Below are positions 5,543 to 10,700 of a stretch of 47,482 nucleotides of DNA, piece after piece. This stretch comes from a virus, in IMG/VR virus record IMGVR_UViG_3300020162_000708, positions 1 through 47,482 of that record. One strand, given 5' to 3'. The position numbers and the translations under genes were made by a program. How positions within the stretch are numbered: the stretch's first letter is position 1; each line of letters opens with the position of its first letter. The notes beneath the pieces were generated by a model, which worked only from the letters and a program-made list of their open reading frames with translations, did not search any database and had not been told where the DNA came from.

Positions 5543-5613
5543 ATACCATGTGCCACTTGTAGAACTGGCACACTAAATGAGCACAGACCCCAAAAGTGTG
5601 CTATCATACATGT
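5543..5613 (+). promoter_or_regulatory. Stem-loop/extended -10 promoter cassette, copy 8
   Basis: Stem GTGCCA (5550-5555) with TGGCAC (5566-5571), then AAATGAGCAC with GAGCAC at 5579-5584, 17 nt, and extended -10 TGC-TATCAT (5602-5607). ATG follows at 5614. Class I, nearly identical to copies 3 and 5 downstream of the stem. Confidence 0.75.
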
Positions 5614-6072
5614 ATGAAAGATCAAAAAACACAAACCAATCAAATGATTTCTCTCAAAACTCCTGAAATGTCTACTAATTCAGTTATCACTTTCCCTCAA
5701 GATGTGCAGGACAAAATTGATGATCTGACTGATGCACGTTATGCTCAAGATGATATGGTTGCCTTCATTGAAGAATATGGCAATGATAATTTCATTCAAT
5801 TCTATGATGAATATGTAGAGAATGGTGAGAACTATTGTTATGAAGCAGTGGATGCTTTCATTGATGAGTTTGGTATTGAAAACATTGAACATTTCACTGA
5901 TGCCTATTATGGACAGTATGACAGTGAGGAACAATTTGCAGAGCAATATACTGGTGATGTGTATGGTGAACCCCCTTCACATCTTGTGATTGATTGGCAA
6001 CAAACTTGGGCAACTAATTTGTCCTATGATTATGCCTTCAATGATGGTTATGTTTTTGTTAGCAACTTCTAA
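5614..6072 (+). CDS. ArdA-like antirestriction protein (DNA mimic)
   Basis: A 152-residue, very acidic protein. The C-terminal half (about 78-152) follows the ArdA pattern: AFIDEFG, then AYYGQYDSEEQFAEQY, a PPSHL segment, IDWQQTWATNL and DGYVF at the end. ArdA proteins mimic bent DNA and inhibit type I restriction enzymes. Residues 50-68 and 81-99 look like an internal duplication (FIEEYGNDN and FIDEFGIEN, each followed by FxDxY). The usual ArdA N-terminal domain is not recognisable; instead the first 30 residues are polar. ATG at 5614 lies 6 nt behind TATCAT; early, leaderless expression fits a protein needed at once after DNA entry. Confidence 0.7.
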   Translation: MKDQKTQTNQMISLKTPEMSTNSVITFPQDVQDKIDDLTDARYAQDDMVAFIEEYGNDNFIQFYDEYVENGENYCYEAVDAFIDEFGIENIEHFTDAYYGQYDSEEQFAEQYTGDVYGEPPSHLVIDWQQTWATNLSYDYAFNDGYVFVSNF

Positions 6073-6076
6073 ATCA

Positions 6077-6100
6077 CACTTTTTCATTAACACTTTTTCA
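6077..6100 (+). repeat. Short direct repeat
   Basis: CACTTTTTCA occurs twice (6077-6086 and 6091-6100) in the 42-nt gap between the ArdA-like gene and the next one. No promoter or hairpin is evident in the gap. It may be a binding site or simply low-complexity sequence. Confidence 0.4.
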
Positions 6101-6114
6101 CTCTAATTAACATC

Positions 6115-6303
6115 ATGACTGCTACTCTCAACCTGCCTAAAACTGCTGCTATGGTTATGCTTGCAAAGGCACAAACTGGTGATGATCTTCTCAATGTACT
6201 TGATGCAGTTGTAGATACTCAAGAGGATCAAGTTCCTGTGGTTGAGTATCCCACTGATGCCTACATCATGGAGAATGATTATGATGATAGCATTGATTTC
6301 TGA
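6115..6303 (+). CDS. AQTG-motif small protein, paralogue B (62 aa)
   Basis: A 62-residue acidic protein whose core AQTGDDLLNVLDA matches the protein at 679-849. It begins with an Ala/Leu-rich helix (LPKTAAMVMLAKA) and ends in an Asp-rich tail (ENDYDDSIDF). No membrane segment is likely. It follows the ArdA-like gene without a cassette between them and is probably co-transcribed with it. Function unknown. Confidence 0.7.
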   Translation: MTATLNLPKTAAMVMLAKAQTGDDLLNVLDAVVDTQEDQVPVVEYPTDAYIMENDYDDSIDF

Positions 6304-6309
6304 TCCTAG

Positions 6310-6383
6310 ATGACGTCATGTGCCACTAATCAAAGTGGCACAAACATTTACCAAAACCACTGAATTCGTGCTATCATACAAGT
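6310..6383 (+). promoter_or_regulatory. Stem-loop/extended -10 promoter cassette, copy 9
   Basis: It has a perfect 8-bp stem, GTGCCACT-AATCAA-AGTGGCAC (6320-6341), whose loop differs from every other copy, so pairing rather than sequence is kept. A perfect palindrome ATGACGTCAT (6310-6319) sits just before it. Then TTTACC, and extended -10 TGC-TATCAT (6372-6377), with ATG at 6384. Class II. Confidence 0.75.
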
Positions 6384-6620
6384 ATGATGAATGAGAAAAG
6401 CAACCAAATGCAAGTTTATGTCGTGATTGGTGGGCATGATTATGAAGGCGAATCCCTTGATTCTTTGCAACTCTTTGATTGCAAATCTACTGCTGAAATG
6501 TATAGCAAAGACCTAGAAGATGGTGAGAACAATTCTGGTCTAAATGTGGTCATAATCAAACATGATTATGTAAAAATGAGGTTGCAAGGTGTAGTGATGC
6601 ACTCAATGATTGCTGCCTGA
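6384..6620 (+). CDS. Small phage protein, GGHDYEGE type (78 aa)
   Basis: A 78-residue soluble protein. It opens with a beta strand and turn, QVYVVIGGHDYEGE, followed by SLQLFDCKSTAEMYSKDL and a last strand LNVVIIKHDYVKM. The pattern is that of small alpha/beta proteins common in phages and plasmids; no function is known to me. ATG at 6384 is set by cassette copy 9; a second ATG follows directly. Confidence 0.7.
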   Translation: MMNEKSNQMQVYVVIGGHDYEGESLDSLQLFDCKSTAEMYSKDLEDGENNSGLNVVIIKHDYVKMRLQGVVMHSMIAA

Positions 6621-6623
6621 GTT

Positions 6624-6694
6624 ATACCATGTGCCACTTGTAGAACTGGCACAAACATTTACCGAAACCCCTGAATCCGTGCTATCATACTTGT
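6624..6694 (+). promoter_or_regulatory. Stem-loop/extended -10 promoter cassette, copy 10
   Basis: Stem GTGCCA (6631-6636) with TGGCAC (6647-6652), then TTTACCGAAACCCC and extended -10 TGC-TATCAT (6683-6688), with ATG at 6695. Class II. It is the last copy; the seven genes up to 7852 have no cassette between them and probably form one operon from here. Confidence 0.75.
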
Positions 6695-6982
6695 ATGATG
6701 AATGAGACACAAATGACTGAGACCCAAACTTACAATGGTTGGGCAAATTATGAGACCTGGAATGTATCCCTGTGGATTCAGAATCGTCAGTTTTTGTATA
6801 ACAGTGCTGTTGCATGTGTAGAGTACAAAGCAGACAATGAACTGCCCTACACTAAGTTCATCAGGTGTATGCACAATGGGGATAATTTTACCACCAATGA
6901 TGGTGTTAGTTGGGATGATGAACTTGTTAACCAAGATGAGATCAATGAAATGATGTTTGATATGCACAAAGAAGAAAACTGA
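6695..6982 (+). CDS. NGWxNYETW-motif protein (95 aa)
   Basis: A 95-residue acidic protein with YNGWANYETWNVSLWIQN near the N-terminus (about 13-30). That signature is typical of a widespread group of small proteins in phages and plasmids (DUF7249-like, from memory), with no established function. The C-terminus is acidic (DDELVNQDEINEMMFD). First gene of a run of closely packed genes; start set by cassette copy 10. Confidence 0.75.
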   Translation: MMNETQMTETQTYNGWANYETWNVSLWIQNRQFLYNSAVACVEYKADNELPYTKFIRCMHNGDNFTTNDGVSWDDELVNQDEINEMMFDMHKEEN

Positions 6983-6983
6983 T

Positions 6984-7160
6984 ATGAACAATCTTGTAGA
7001 TAAGTGCCTGAATCTTGCTGATCAAATGGCACAAGAAATCAATGGTGATCTGTTTTATGTTCCTGATGAAGATCTCCAACAATGCCTAAACTTTCTTAGT
7101 GAAGATAACCTCTTTGAGGTTGCATCTGAAATTGCACAATTAGCACACTTCTATAACTAA
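6984..7160 (+). CDS. Small acidic helical protein (58 aa)
   Basis: A 58-residue acidic protein of two helices separated by FYVPDEDL. ATG at 6984 starts just behind the preceding stop; a longer frame from 6957 lies in the previous gene. No membrane segment and no Shine-Dalgarno. Family not recognised. Confidence 0.6.
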   Translation: MNNLVDKCLNLADQMAQEINGDLFYVPDEDLQQCLNFLSEDNLFEVASEIAQLAHFYN

Positions 7161-7164
7161 CCAA

Positions 7165-7290
7165 ATGACTATTAAGTACACTTTTGACATCAAGACTAAG
7201 CAACCTGTTTATGCTGTTTGTGAGCATGATGTTTGTATTCTTTTGACAACTTCTATTCTCACTGCTATTAACAAGATCCAAAATGTTTAG
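7165..7290 (+). CDS. Small protein of unknown function (41 aa)
   Basis: A 41-residue protein of beta-strand character with two Cys (YAVCEHDVCILLTTS). It starts 4 nt behind the previous stop and overlaps the next gene by 8 nt (ATGTTTAG). The tight packing is the main support. Family not recognised. Confidence 0.5.
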   Translation: MTIKYTFDIKTKQPVYAVCEHDVCILLTTSILTAINKIQNV

Positions 7291-7411
7291 TCAAATCCTT
7301 AACATTCTAGACCAGTATGGTGATGATGTAGATGATGATTTTGTAATCAACATTCTTGACCCCAACATCATTCATCAACTCCAAGTTATCCAACAACATA
7401 ACAACAAATGA
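7283..7411 (+). CDS. Small acidic protein of unknown function (42 aa)
   Basis: A 42-residue acidic protein (YGDDVDDDFVINILD) with a Gln/Asn-rich C-terminus. It overlaps the previous gene by 8 nt and the next by ATGA (7408-7411), so it fits a coupled operon. No membrane segment. Family not recognised. Confidence 0.55.
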   Translation: MFSQILNILDQYGDDVDDDFVINILDPNIIHQLQVIQQHNNK

Positions 7412-7620
7412 AGTTCCAAGTTACATACATTGAGTTTGATCTTTCAACTGATGATGATAGTATCCCAGAGCATATTCATGAGCAAGTTCAACAAGAATTA
7501 AGAGATGAATACATAGGAACAAATTGGGATGCAGATGATGTAGATGATCTAGTTGAAGAGATCACATGTGCATCTGGTTGGTGTATTAAATCCATTGATT
7601 ATGTTCATGTGCTAAGTTAG
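7408..7620 (+). CDS. Small acidic protein of unknown function (70 aa)
   Basis: A 70-residue, strongly acidic protein beginning with a strand (MKFQVTYIEFDL), then helices rich in Asp/Glu (DADDVDDLVEEI) and two Cys near the end (CASGWC). It is coupled to the upstream gene by ATGA. Family not recognised; the charge would fit a DNA mimic or protein-binding role, which is speculation. Confidence 0.65.
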   Translation: MKFQVTYIEFDLSTDDDSIPEHIHEQVQQELRDEYIGTNWDADDVDDLVEEITCASGWCIKSIDYVHVLS

Positions 7621-7621
7621 T

Positions 7622-7852
7622 ATGAAAGAGAATAAAGTGTTTGAACTTGAGTTATGTCAAGAGGATGCTATTCGTATCCTGAAAGGTGTATGGGAATTGC
7701 GGATACATGAGTATAGCAAGGCAAGACAAGTAGATCCCAATGGTGATAAGGAAAGTGCCTGGATTGAGTATGAATATGTCAGTGCATTATGGGGTGAGTT
7801 AGATGAGAAGTTTTCCACAGTTTATGATAGTTTTCCACAGATATTGTGTTGA
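7622..7852 (+). CDS. Small acidic protein; 3' end overlaps two DnaA-type boxes (76 aa)
   Basis: A 76-residue acidic helical protein (ELELCQEDAIRILKGVWELRIHEY). The ATG is 2 nt behind the previous stop. Its last codons carry two TTTTCCACA boxes (7811-7819, 7831-7839), so the C-terminal FSTVYDSFPQILC is partly dictated by these sites. It is the last gene before the long non-coding stretch. Family not recognised. Confidence 0.65.
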   Translation: MKENKVFELELCQEDAIRILKGVWELRIHEYSKARQVDPNGDKESAWIEYEYVSALWGELDEKFSTVYDSFPQILC

Positions 7853-8193
7853 ATTGTTAATAAATTAAATGTGTTAATAAATGTAGTGGTGTGATGTATA
7901 GTGTTTGTGTTAATTAGTGTATGTACCTGTAAATGGTGTATTTTCTAGTGATCTTGGCCCCCATTCTATCACAAACTCTCTGAAAAGTCAAGCACCCCCA
8001 GTCACTCTGAGAACTGGCACAATGCCCCTTGACAGTATAGTTTTCCACAGGTCTTAAGTGAGAATCAGTGAGAACACAGTGAGGGACTAGGATTATAGTG
8101 AAACACAGTGAATATGCCTGTGGAAAACTATAGTCAAACCTGTGGAAAACCCTGTGGAAAACTATAAGAATTGTGGAAAAATAGTTTTCCACA
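7811..8193 (+). other. Cluster of eight cyanobacterial-type DnaA boxes: candidate replication origin
   Basis: TTTTCCACA occurs perfectly at 7811, 7831, 8041 and 8185 on + and, as TGTGGAAAA, at 8119, 8141, 8153 and 8172 on -. A 9-mer is expected less than once in the whole window. TTTTCCACA is the DnaA-box form reported for cyanobacteria such as Synechococcus and Prochlorococcus. Several boxes are embedded in a longer unit, ATAGTTTTCCACAGG. The stretch is non-coding from 7853 and includes AT-rich direct repeats, as an origin would. A binding site for a phage protein, or a sink for host DnaA, is also possible. Confidence 0.65.
7855..7882 (+). repeat. AT-rich direct repeat (possible unwinding element)
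   Basis: TGTTAATAAAT occurs at 7855-7865 and 7872-7882, a 17-bp period, beside the DnaA-type boxes. Such AT-rich repeats are usual next to origin boxes. AATAAAT also resembles part of a late-promoter box, so a regulatory meaning is an alternative. Confidence 0.45.
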
Positions 8194-8195
8194 GG
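8151..8195 (+). repeat. Perfect 15-bp inverted repeat around DnaA-type boxes
   Basis: CCTGTGGAAAACTAT (8151-8165) pairs perfectly with ATAGTTTTCCACAGG (8181-8195); the 15-nt loop carries a further box (8172-8180). The same 15-mer also occurs at 8037-8051 (+) and 8117-8131 (-). It could form a cruciform or, as RNA, a strong hairpin; no T tract follows, so it is not a standard terminator. Confidence 0.8.
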
Positions 8196-8240
8196 TTATA
8201 ACTAACTGTGAGAATGTGTGAGAATGACAGTGTATAGGGG

Positions 8241-8269
8241 TTGACAAAGTGCAGTGTTTATGGTATAGT
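8241..8269 (+). promoter_or_regulatory. Strong sigma70-type promoter
   Basis: Perfect -35 TTGACA (8241-8246), a 17-nt spacer and -10 TATAGT (8264-8269). It is the best match to the vegetative consensus in the window. It points into the operon beginning at 8376 and leaves a leader of about 100 nt, unlike the leaderless cassettes to the left. Confidence 0.8.
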
Positions 8270-8302
8270 GAATTAGCAGTTGTTTTGTTATATTATGTGG
8301 GG

Positions 8303-8341
8303 GGTTGTGGGGTAATGCGAAAAAACAAGACTCCCCTAACC
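8303..8341 (+). promoter_or_regulatory. GC-rich hairpin in the leader of the 8376 operon
   Basis: GGTT-GT-GGGG (8303-8312) can pair with CCCC-T-AACC (8333-8341), with an A-rich loop. It is preceded by a run of six G, so it stands out in AT-rich DNA. It lies between the promoter at 8241 and the first gene, where it could act on translation, attenuation or as a small RNA. Confidence 0.45.
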
Positions 8342-8375
8342 TACAGAGGTGACAATTTGAGAGAACGATATAAAG

Positions 8376-8552
8376 ATGATTAAAAAAATTCTGAGGTCAA
8401 AAAAATCCCCCATAAGGTTAATCTATGAGGGTCTGTATGGAACTACAATTGGTCCCAAGGATGAAGTGAGATATATTGTGAGTTGCCTCAGAGAAACATT
8501 AAATATAGTTGGGTCCCATTATAGAAAAAAAATTCTCCCAGGAAAAAAATGA
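8376..8552 (+). CDS. Small basic protein of unknown function (58 aa)
   Basis: A 58-residue, very basic protein (IKKILRSKKSPIRLIYEG at the start, HYRKKILPGKK at the end), with no membrane segment. It is the first gene behind the strong promoter at 8241. Its stop overlaps the next start (ATGA, 8549-8552). Nucleic-acid binding is conceivable from charge; family not recognised. Confidence 0.55.
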   Translation: MIKKILRSKKSPIRLIYEGLYGTTIGPKDEVRYIVSCLRETLNIVGSHYRKKILPGKK

Positions 8553-8725
8553 AATATAAGTTGATTGCAAGAGATAGGATATTTTGTGAGGGTACATTAG
8601 CAGAATGCAAGGAAGCACTCACAGGAGTTTCCAACATGATTAGTGCAGGATTCTCTACCTCATTTCAGTTAGAAGAGTTTGTGATAGTTAGTATTGGTTG
8701 CCAGAGTTGTAATTGTAAGGTATGA
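8549..8725 (+). CDS. Small cysteine-containing protein (58 aa)
   Basis: A 58-residue protein coupled to the previous gene by ATGA and preceded by AGGA (8540-8543). It has five Cys, three of them in CQSCNC at the C-terminus, which might bind metal. The N-terminal half is alpha/beta (YKLIARDRIFCEGTLAECKEAL). Family not recognised. Confidence 0.55.
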   Translation: MKYKLIARDRIFCEGTLAECKEALTGVSNMISAGFSTSFQLEEFVIVSIGCQSCNCKV

Positions 8726-8749
8726 TAGTACATTGAGGGAGCTTGCAGA

Positions 8750-8902
8750 ATGAATAGGTATGCAGTGACTTTGTATAGTATTGTGGATGGTGCAACAGTA
8801 TGGATTTCCTTTCCAGTTAATAGTCCAATGAGTTCAAAGCAACTCAGATCATATTATGAATGTCAGAGCGTCAGTATTAGTAAGGTTGAGGTATTTGGAT
8901 GA
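8750..8902 (+). CDS. Small protein of unknown function (50 aa)
   Basis: ATG at 8750 has a good Shine-Dalgarno, GAGGGAG (8735-8741). The 50-residue product is beta-rich (YAVTLYSIVDGATVWISF). The next gene starts directly behind its stop. Family not recognised. Confidence 0.55.
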   Translation: MNRYAVTLYSIVDGATVWISFPVNSPMSSKQLRSYYECQSVSISKVEVFG

Positions 8903-9121
8903 ATGAAAAAGAATAAGAATACCCTGTGGAGGATTGTGGCAAAGTCCCTAGGGGAAAAGAGTGGTAATACAGACAAAGAAGCAGATCAGGTTGCAGTGCT
9001 TCGTATGGTGATGTTTCTGTCAATTTTTATAACTAATGCATTTATTGTATACAATGCACTTAGGACGCATCACTTTCCAAATTATGAAATTCAATGTAAG
9101 AGGTATCATGATGGAAATTAA
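8903..9121 (+). CDS. Single-pass membrane protein, cyanophage-conserved type (72 aa)
   Basis: A 72-residue protein starting KKNKNTLWRIVAKSLGEKSG, then NTDKEADQVAVLR and one transmembrane helix (MVMFLSIFITNAFIVYNAL, about 36-54), with a short polar tail. This start, helix and tail pattern is one I recall from many marine cyanophages, always without assigned function. It overlaps the next gene by 14 nt. Confidence 0.7.
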   Translation: MKKNKNTLWRIVAKSLGEKSGNTDKEADQVAVLRMVMFLSIFITNAFIVYNALRTHHFPNYEIQCKRYHDGN

Positions 9122-9557
9122 TCAAGTACTTGCAACTGATAAAACTAAGACCACACTCAATTGGTTTGAGTATTGGATTGGTCATTGTTGGATGACAGGA
9201 TGGCAAAGTATCAGAGGGTCTTATAGAATATGGGCAGACCTTATGACTAGCAATTATAAGGATTATACCCTCCTTCATGATGATGACCCATTTGCAGAGT
9301 GTTATGGATGGTTCTGGGTGTCTCTCAATGAAGATGATACCTATCCCAGATCCTTTCTAGAATATCTGATGCAGCTGGCAGAAGATGTGAGGACTGGAAA
9401 AGAAGAGTTGATTCCCTTTGATAATCTTGATGATCTTATGAAGGATCTTGAAGATGATCAGTTAAATCCAGATACAATGTATTTGAGTAACGATGAGGCG
9501 AGTTTCTCTCAAAATATTGGACCTACCCCGAATTTCTCTCATAATAAAGAGGATTGA
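9108..9557 (+). CDS. Acidic phage protein of unknown function (149 aa)
   Basis: A 149-residue soluble protein. The N-terminal half is rich in Trp and aromatics (WFEYWIGHCWMTGW, then YGWFWVSLNEDD); the C-terminal half is acidic and helical (FDNLDDLMKDLEDDQLNP). ATGATG at 9108 or 9111 follows AGAGG (9100-9104); a longer frame from 9036 lies in the previous gene. Last gene of the operon from the promoter at 8241. Family not recognised. Confidence 0.65.
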   Translation: MMEINQVLATDKTKTTLNWFEYWIGHCWMTGWQSIRGSYRIWADLMTSNYKDYTLLHDDDPFAECYGWFWVSLNEDDTYPRSFLEYLMQLAEDVRTGKEELIPFDNLDDLMKDLEDDQLNPDTMYLSNDEASFSQNIGPTPNFSHNKED

Positions 9558-9562
9558 CACCA

Positions 9563-9594
9563 AATAAATAGTGTAGTATCATTTGAGGTGATAC
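9563..9594 (+). promoter_or_regulatory. Late promoter-like box and leader hairpin
   Basis: AATAAATA (9563-9570) resembles the T4 late promoter. A 6-bp stem GTATCA (9576-9581) with TGATAC (9589-9594) would lie at the 5' end of the transcript of the glycosyltransferase gene. This marks the left edge of the late-gene side of the window. Confidence 0.55.
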
Positions 9595-9621
9595 GTAAGT
9601 ACATCACAACTTGAAATTTTT

Positions 9622-10377
9622 ATGTCAAAAGGATTTACCGTAAAGGCAAAGCAACAAGAAGAAGAAACTCCTCTTTTTAACATTCAAGAATGTTTAGAGA
9701 GAATTAAAGGTAAAACAATTGTATTCTGTTTACCTGGAAGAGGTGTATCATATATTTTCCTGAAGAACTTTGTTCAACTGTGCTTTGATTTAGTACAGGC
9801 AGGAGCAAGTATTCAAATCTCCCAGGACTACTCTAGCATGGTTAACTTTGCTAGATGTAAGGTACTAGGTGCAAATGTGCTTGCAGGACCAGATCAAGTG
9901 CCCTGGCAAGGCAATCTTAACTATGATTATCAACTATGGATTGATAGTGATATTGTATTCAATACAGATGCTTTCTGGGCACTGGTTCAAATGGATAAGG
10001 ATATTGCCTGTGGTTGGTATGCAACAGAAGATGGTAGAACTACATCAGTTGCACACTGGGCAGATGAAGCCAACTTTAAGAATAATGGTGGCGTCATGAA
10101 TCATGAGATGGTAGATACCATTGGTAATAGAAAGAGACCATTCACTGCAGACTATACTGGGTTTGGTTGGGTACTGCTTAAGAAAGGGGTCTTTGAGCAC
10201 CCTGAAATGAAGTATCCATGGTTTGCACCACAGATGCAAGTCTTTGAGTCTGGAGAGGTCCAGGACATGTGTGGAGAGGATGTTTCATTCTGTCTTGATG
10301 CTACTCGTAAGTGTGGTTTTGAGATTTGGTGTCATCCACAGATTAGAGTTGGACATGAGAAAACCAGAGTCATCTGA
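9622..10377 (+). CDS. Glycosyltransferase (GT-A type)
   Basis: A 251-residue cytoplasmic protein. It begins with an alpha/beta nucleotide-sugar fold (GKTIVFCLPGRG, about 30-41) and has the metal/nucleotide motif DSD in QLWIDSDIVF (108-110). Later come GFGWVLLKKGVFE and the GEDVSFC motif (Glu219, Asp220) with a His at 245, which fit the catalytic base and metal ligand of GT-A enzymes. Phage enzymes of this kind modify phage DNA, virion proteins or host surface sugars; the acceptor is unknown here. Confidence 0.75.
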   Translation: MSKGFTVKAKQQEEETPLFNIQECLERIKGKTIVFCLPGRGVSYIFLKNFVQLCFDLVQAGASIQISQDYSSMVNFARCKVLGANVLAGPDQVPWQGNLNYDYQLWIDSDIVFNTDAFWALVQMDKDIACGWYATEDGRTTSVAHWADEANFKNNGGVMNHEMVDTIGNRKRPFTADYTGFGWVLLKKGVFEHPEMKYPWFAPQMQVFESGEVQDMCGEDVSFCLDATRKCGFEIWCHPQIRVGHEKTRVI

Positions 10378-10380
10378 TTC

Positions 10381-10536
10381 ATGAACAAGTATCGCATTCT
10401 TTGTAATGATAGAGTGATTTATAGCAATCTTTCAGAAGAAGACATGTTTGAGGTAATGGATGAACTGTCTCAACAATATTATGAGACAGGGGTTCCCAAA
10501 CCAGAAGACCTTGTGGTAGAATGTCTAAGACCCTAA
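10381..10536 (+). CDS. Small acidic phage protein (51 aa)
   Basis: A 51-residue protein starting MNKYRILCNDRVIYSNLSEED, followed by a helix (MFEVMDELSQQYYETG) and a last strand LVVECLRP. It starts 4 nt behind the glycosyltransferase. Short proteins of this plan are, as far as I recall, common next to structural genes of cyanophages; function unknown. Confidence 0.65.
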   Translation: MNKYRILCNDRVIYSNLSEEDMFEVMDELSQQYYETGVPKPEDLVVECLRP

Positions 10537-10548
10537 GGAGATAAAATC

Positions 10549-10692
10549 ATGGCAAAGCGTCCCTCACTGACCAATAAACTCATTATTGAAGGTAAACCAA
10601 AGAAGACACGTCAAGGAATGTCCCAACATACTAAACTGTCTTCTACCTCTAGTAATGGTGCAAAGAAAAAATACAGAGGACAAGGTAGATAA
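10549..10692 (+). CDS. Small basic conserved phage protein (47 aa)
   Basis: Strong Shine-Dalgarno AAGGAG (10535-10540) 8 nt before ATG. The 47-residue product (MAKRPSLTNKLIIEGKPKKT at the start, KKKYRGQGR at the end) is highly basic and polar; I recall near-identical small proteins in many marine T4-like phages. Function not known; it may bind nucleic acid. The terminator follows directly. Confidence 0.75.
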   Translation: MAKRPSLTNKLIIEGKPKKTRQGMSQHTKLSSTSSNGAKKKYRGQGR

Positions 10693-10700
10693 TATAGATA

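Larger units (their letters stand above)
7853..8240 (+). other. Non-coding stretch holding origin-like elements
   Basis: No credible gene on either strand up to the promoter at 8241. Besides the DnaA-type boxes it has a G/T-rich, C-poor section (about 7853-7945). It also has repeated AGTGAGAA/GTGAGAAT words (around 8055-8095 and 8207-8230) that look iteron-like but are irregular. An open frame on the minus strand here is made of the repeated boxes. Confidence 0.6.

Noticed and set aside
7914-8192. 92-residue frame on the minus strand
   Set aside because: It consists of the repeated TTTTCCACA boxes read as protein and has no ribosome binding site; all neighbours are on +.
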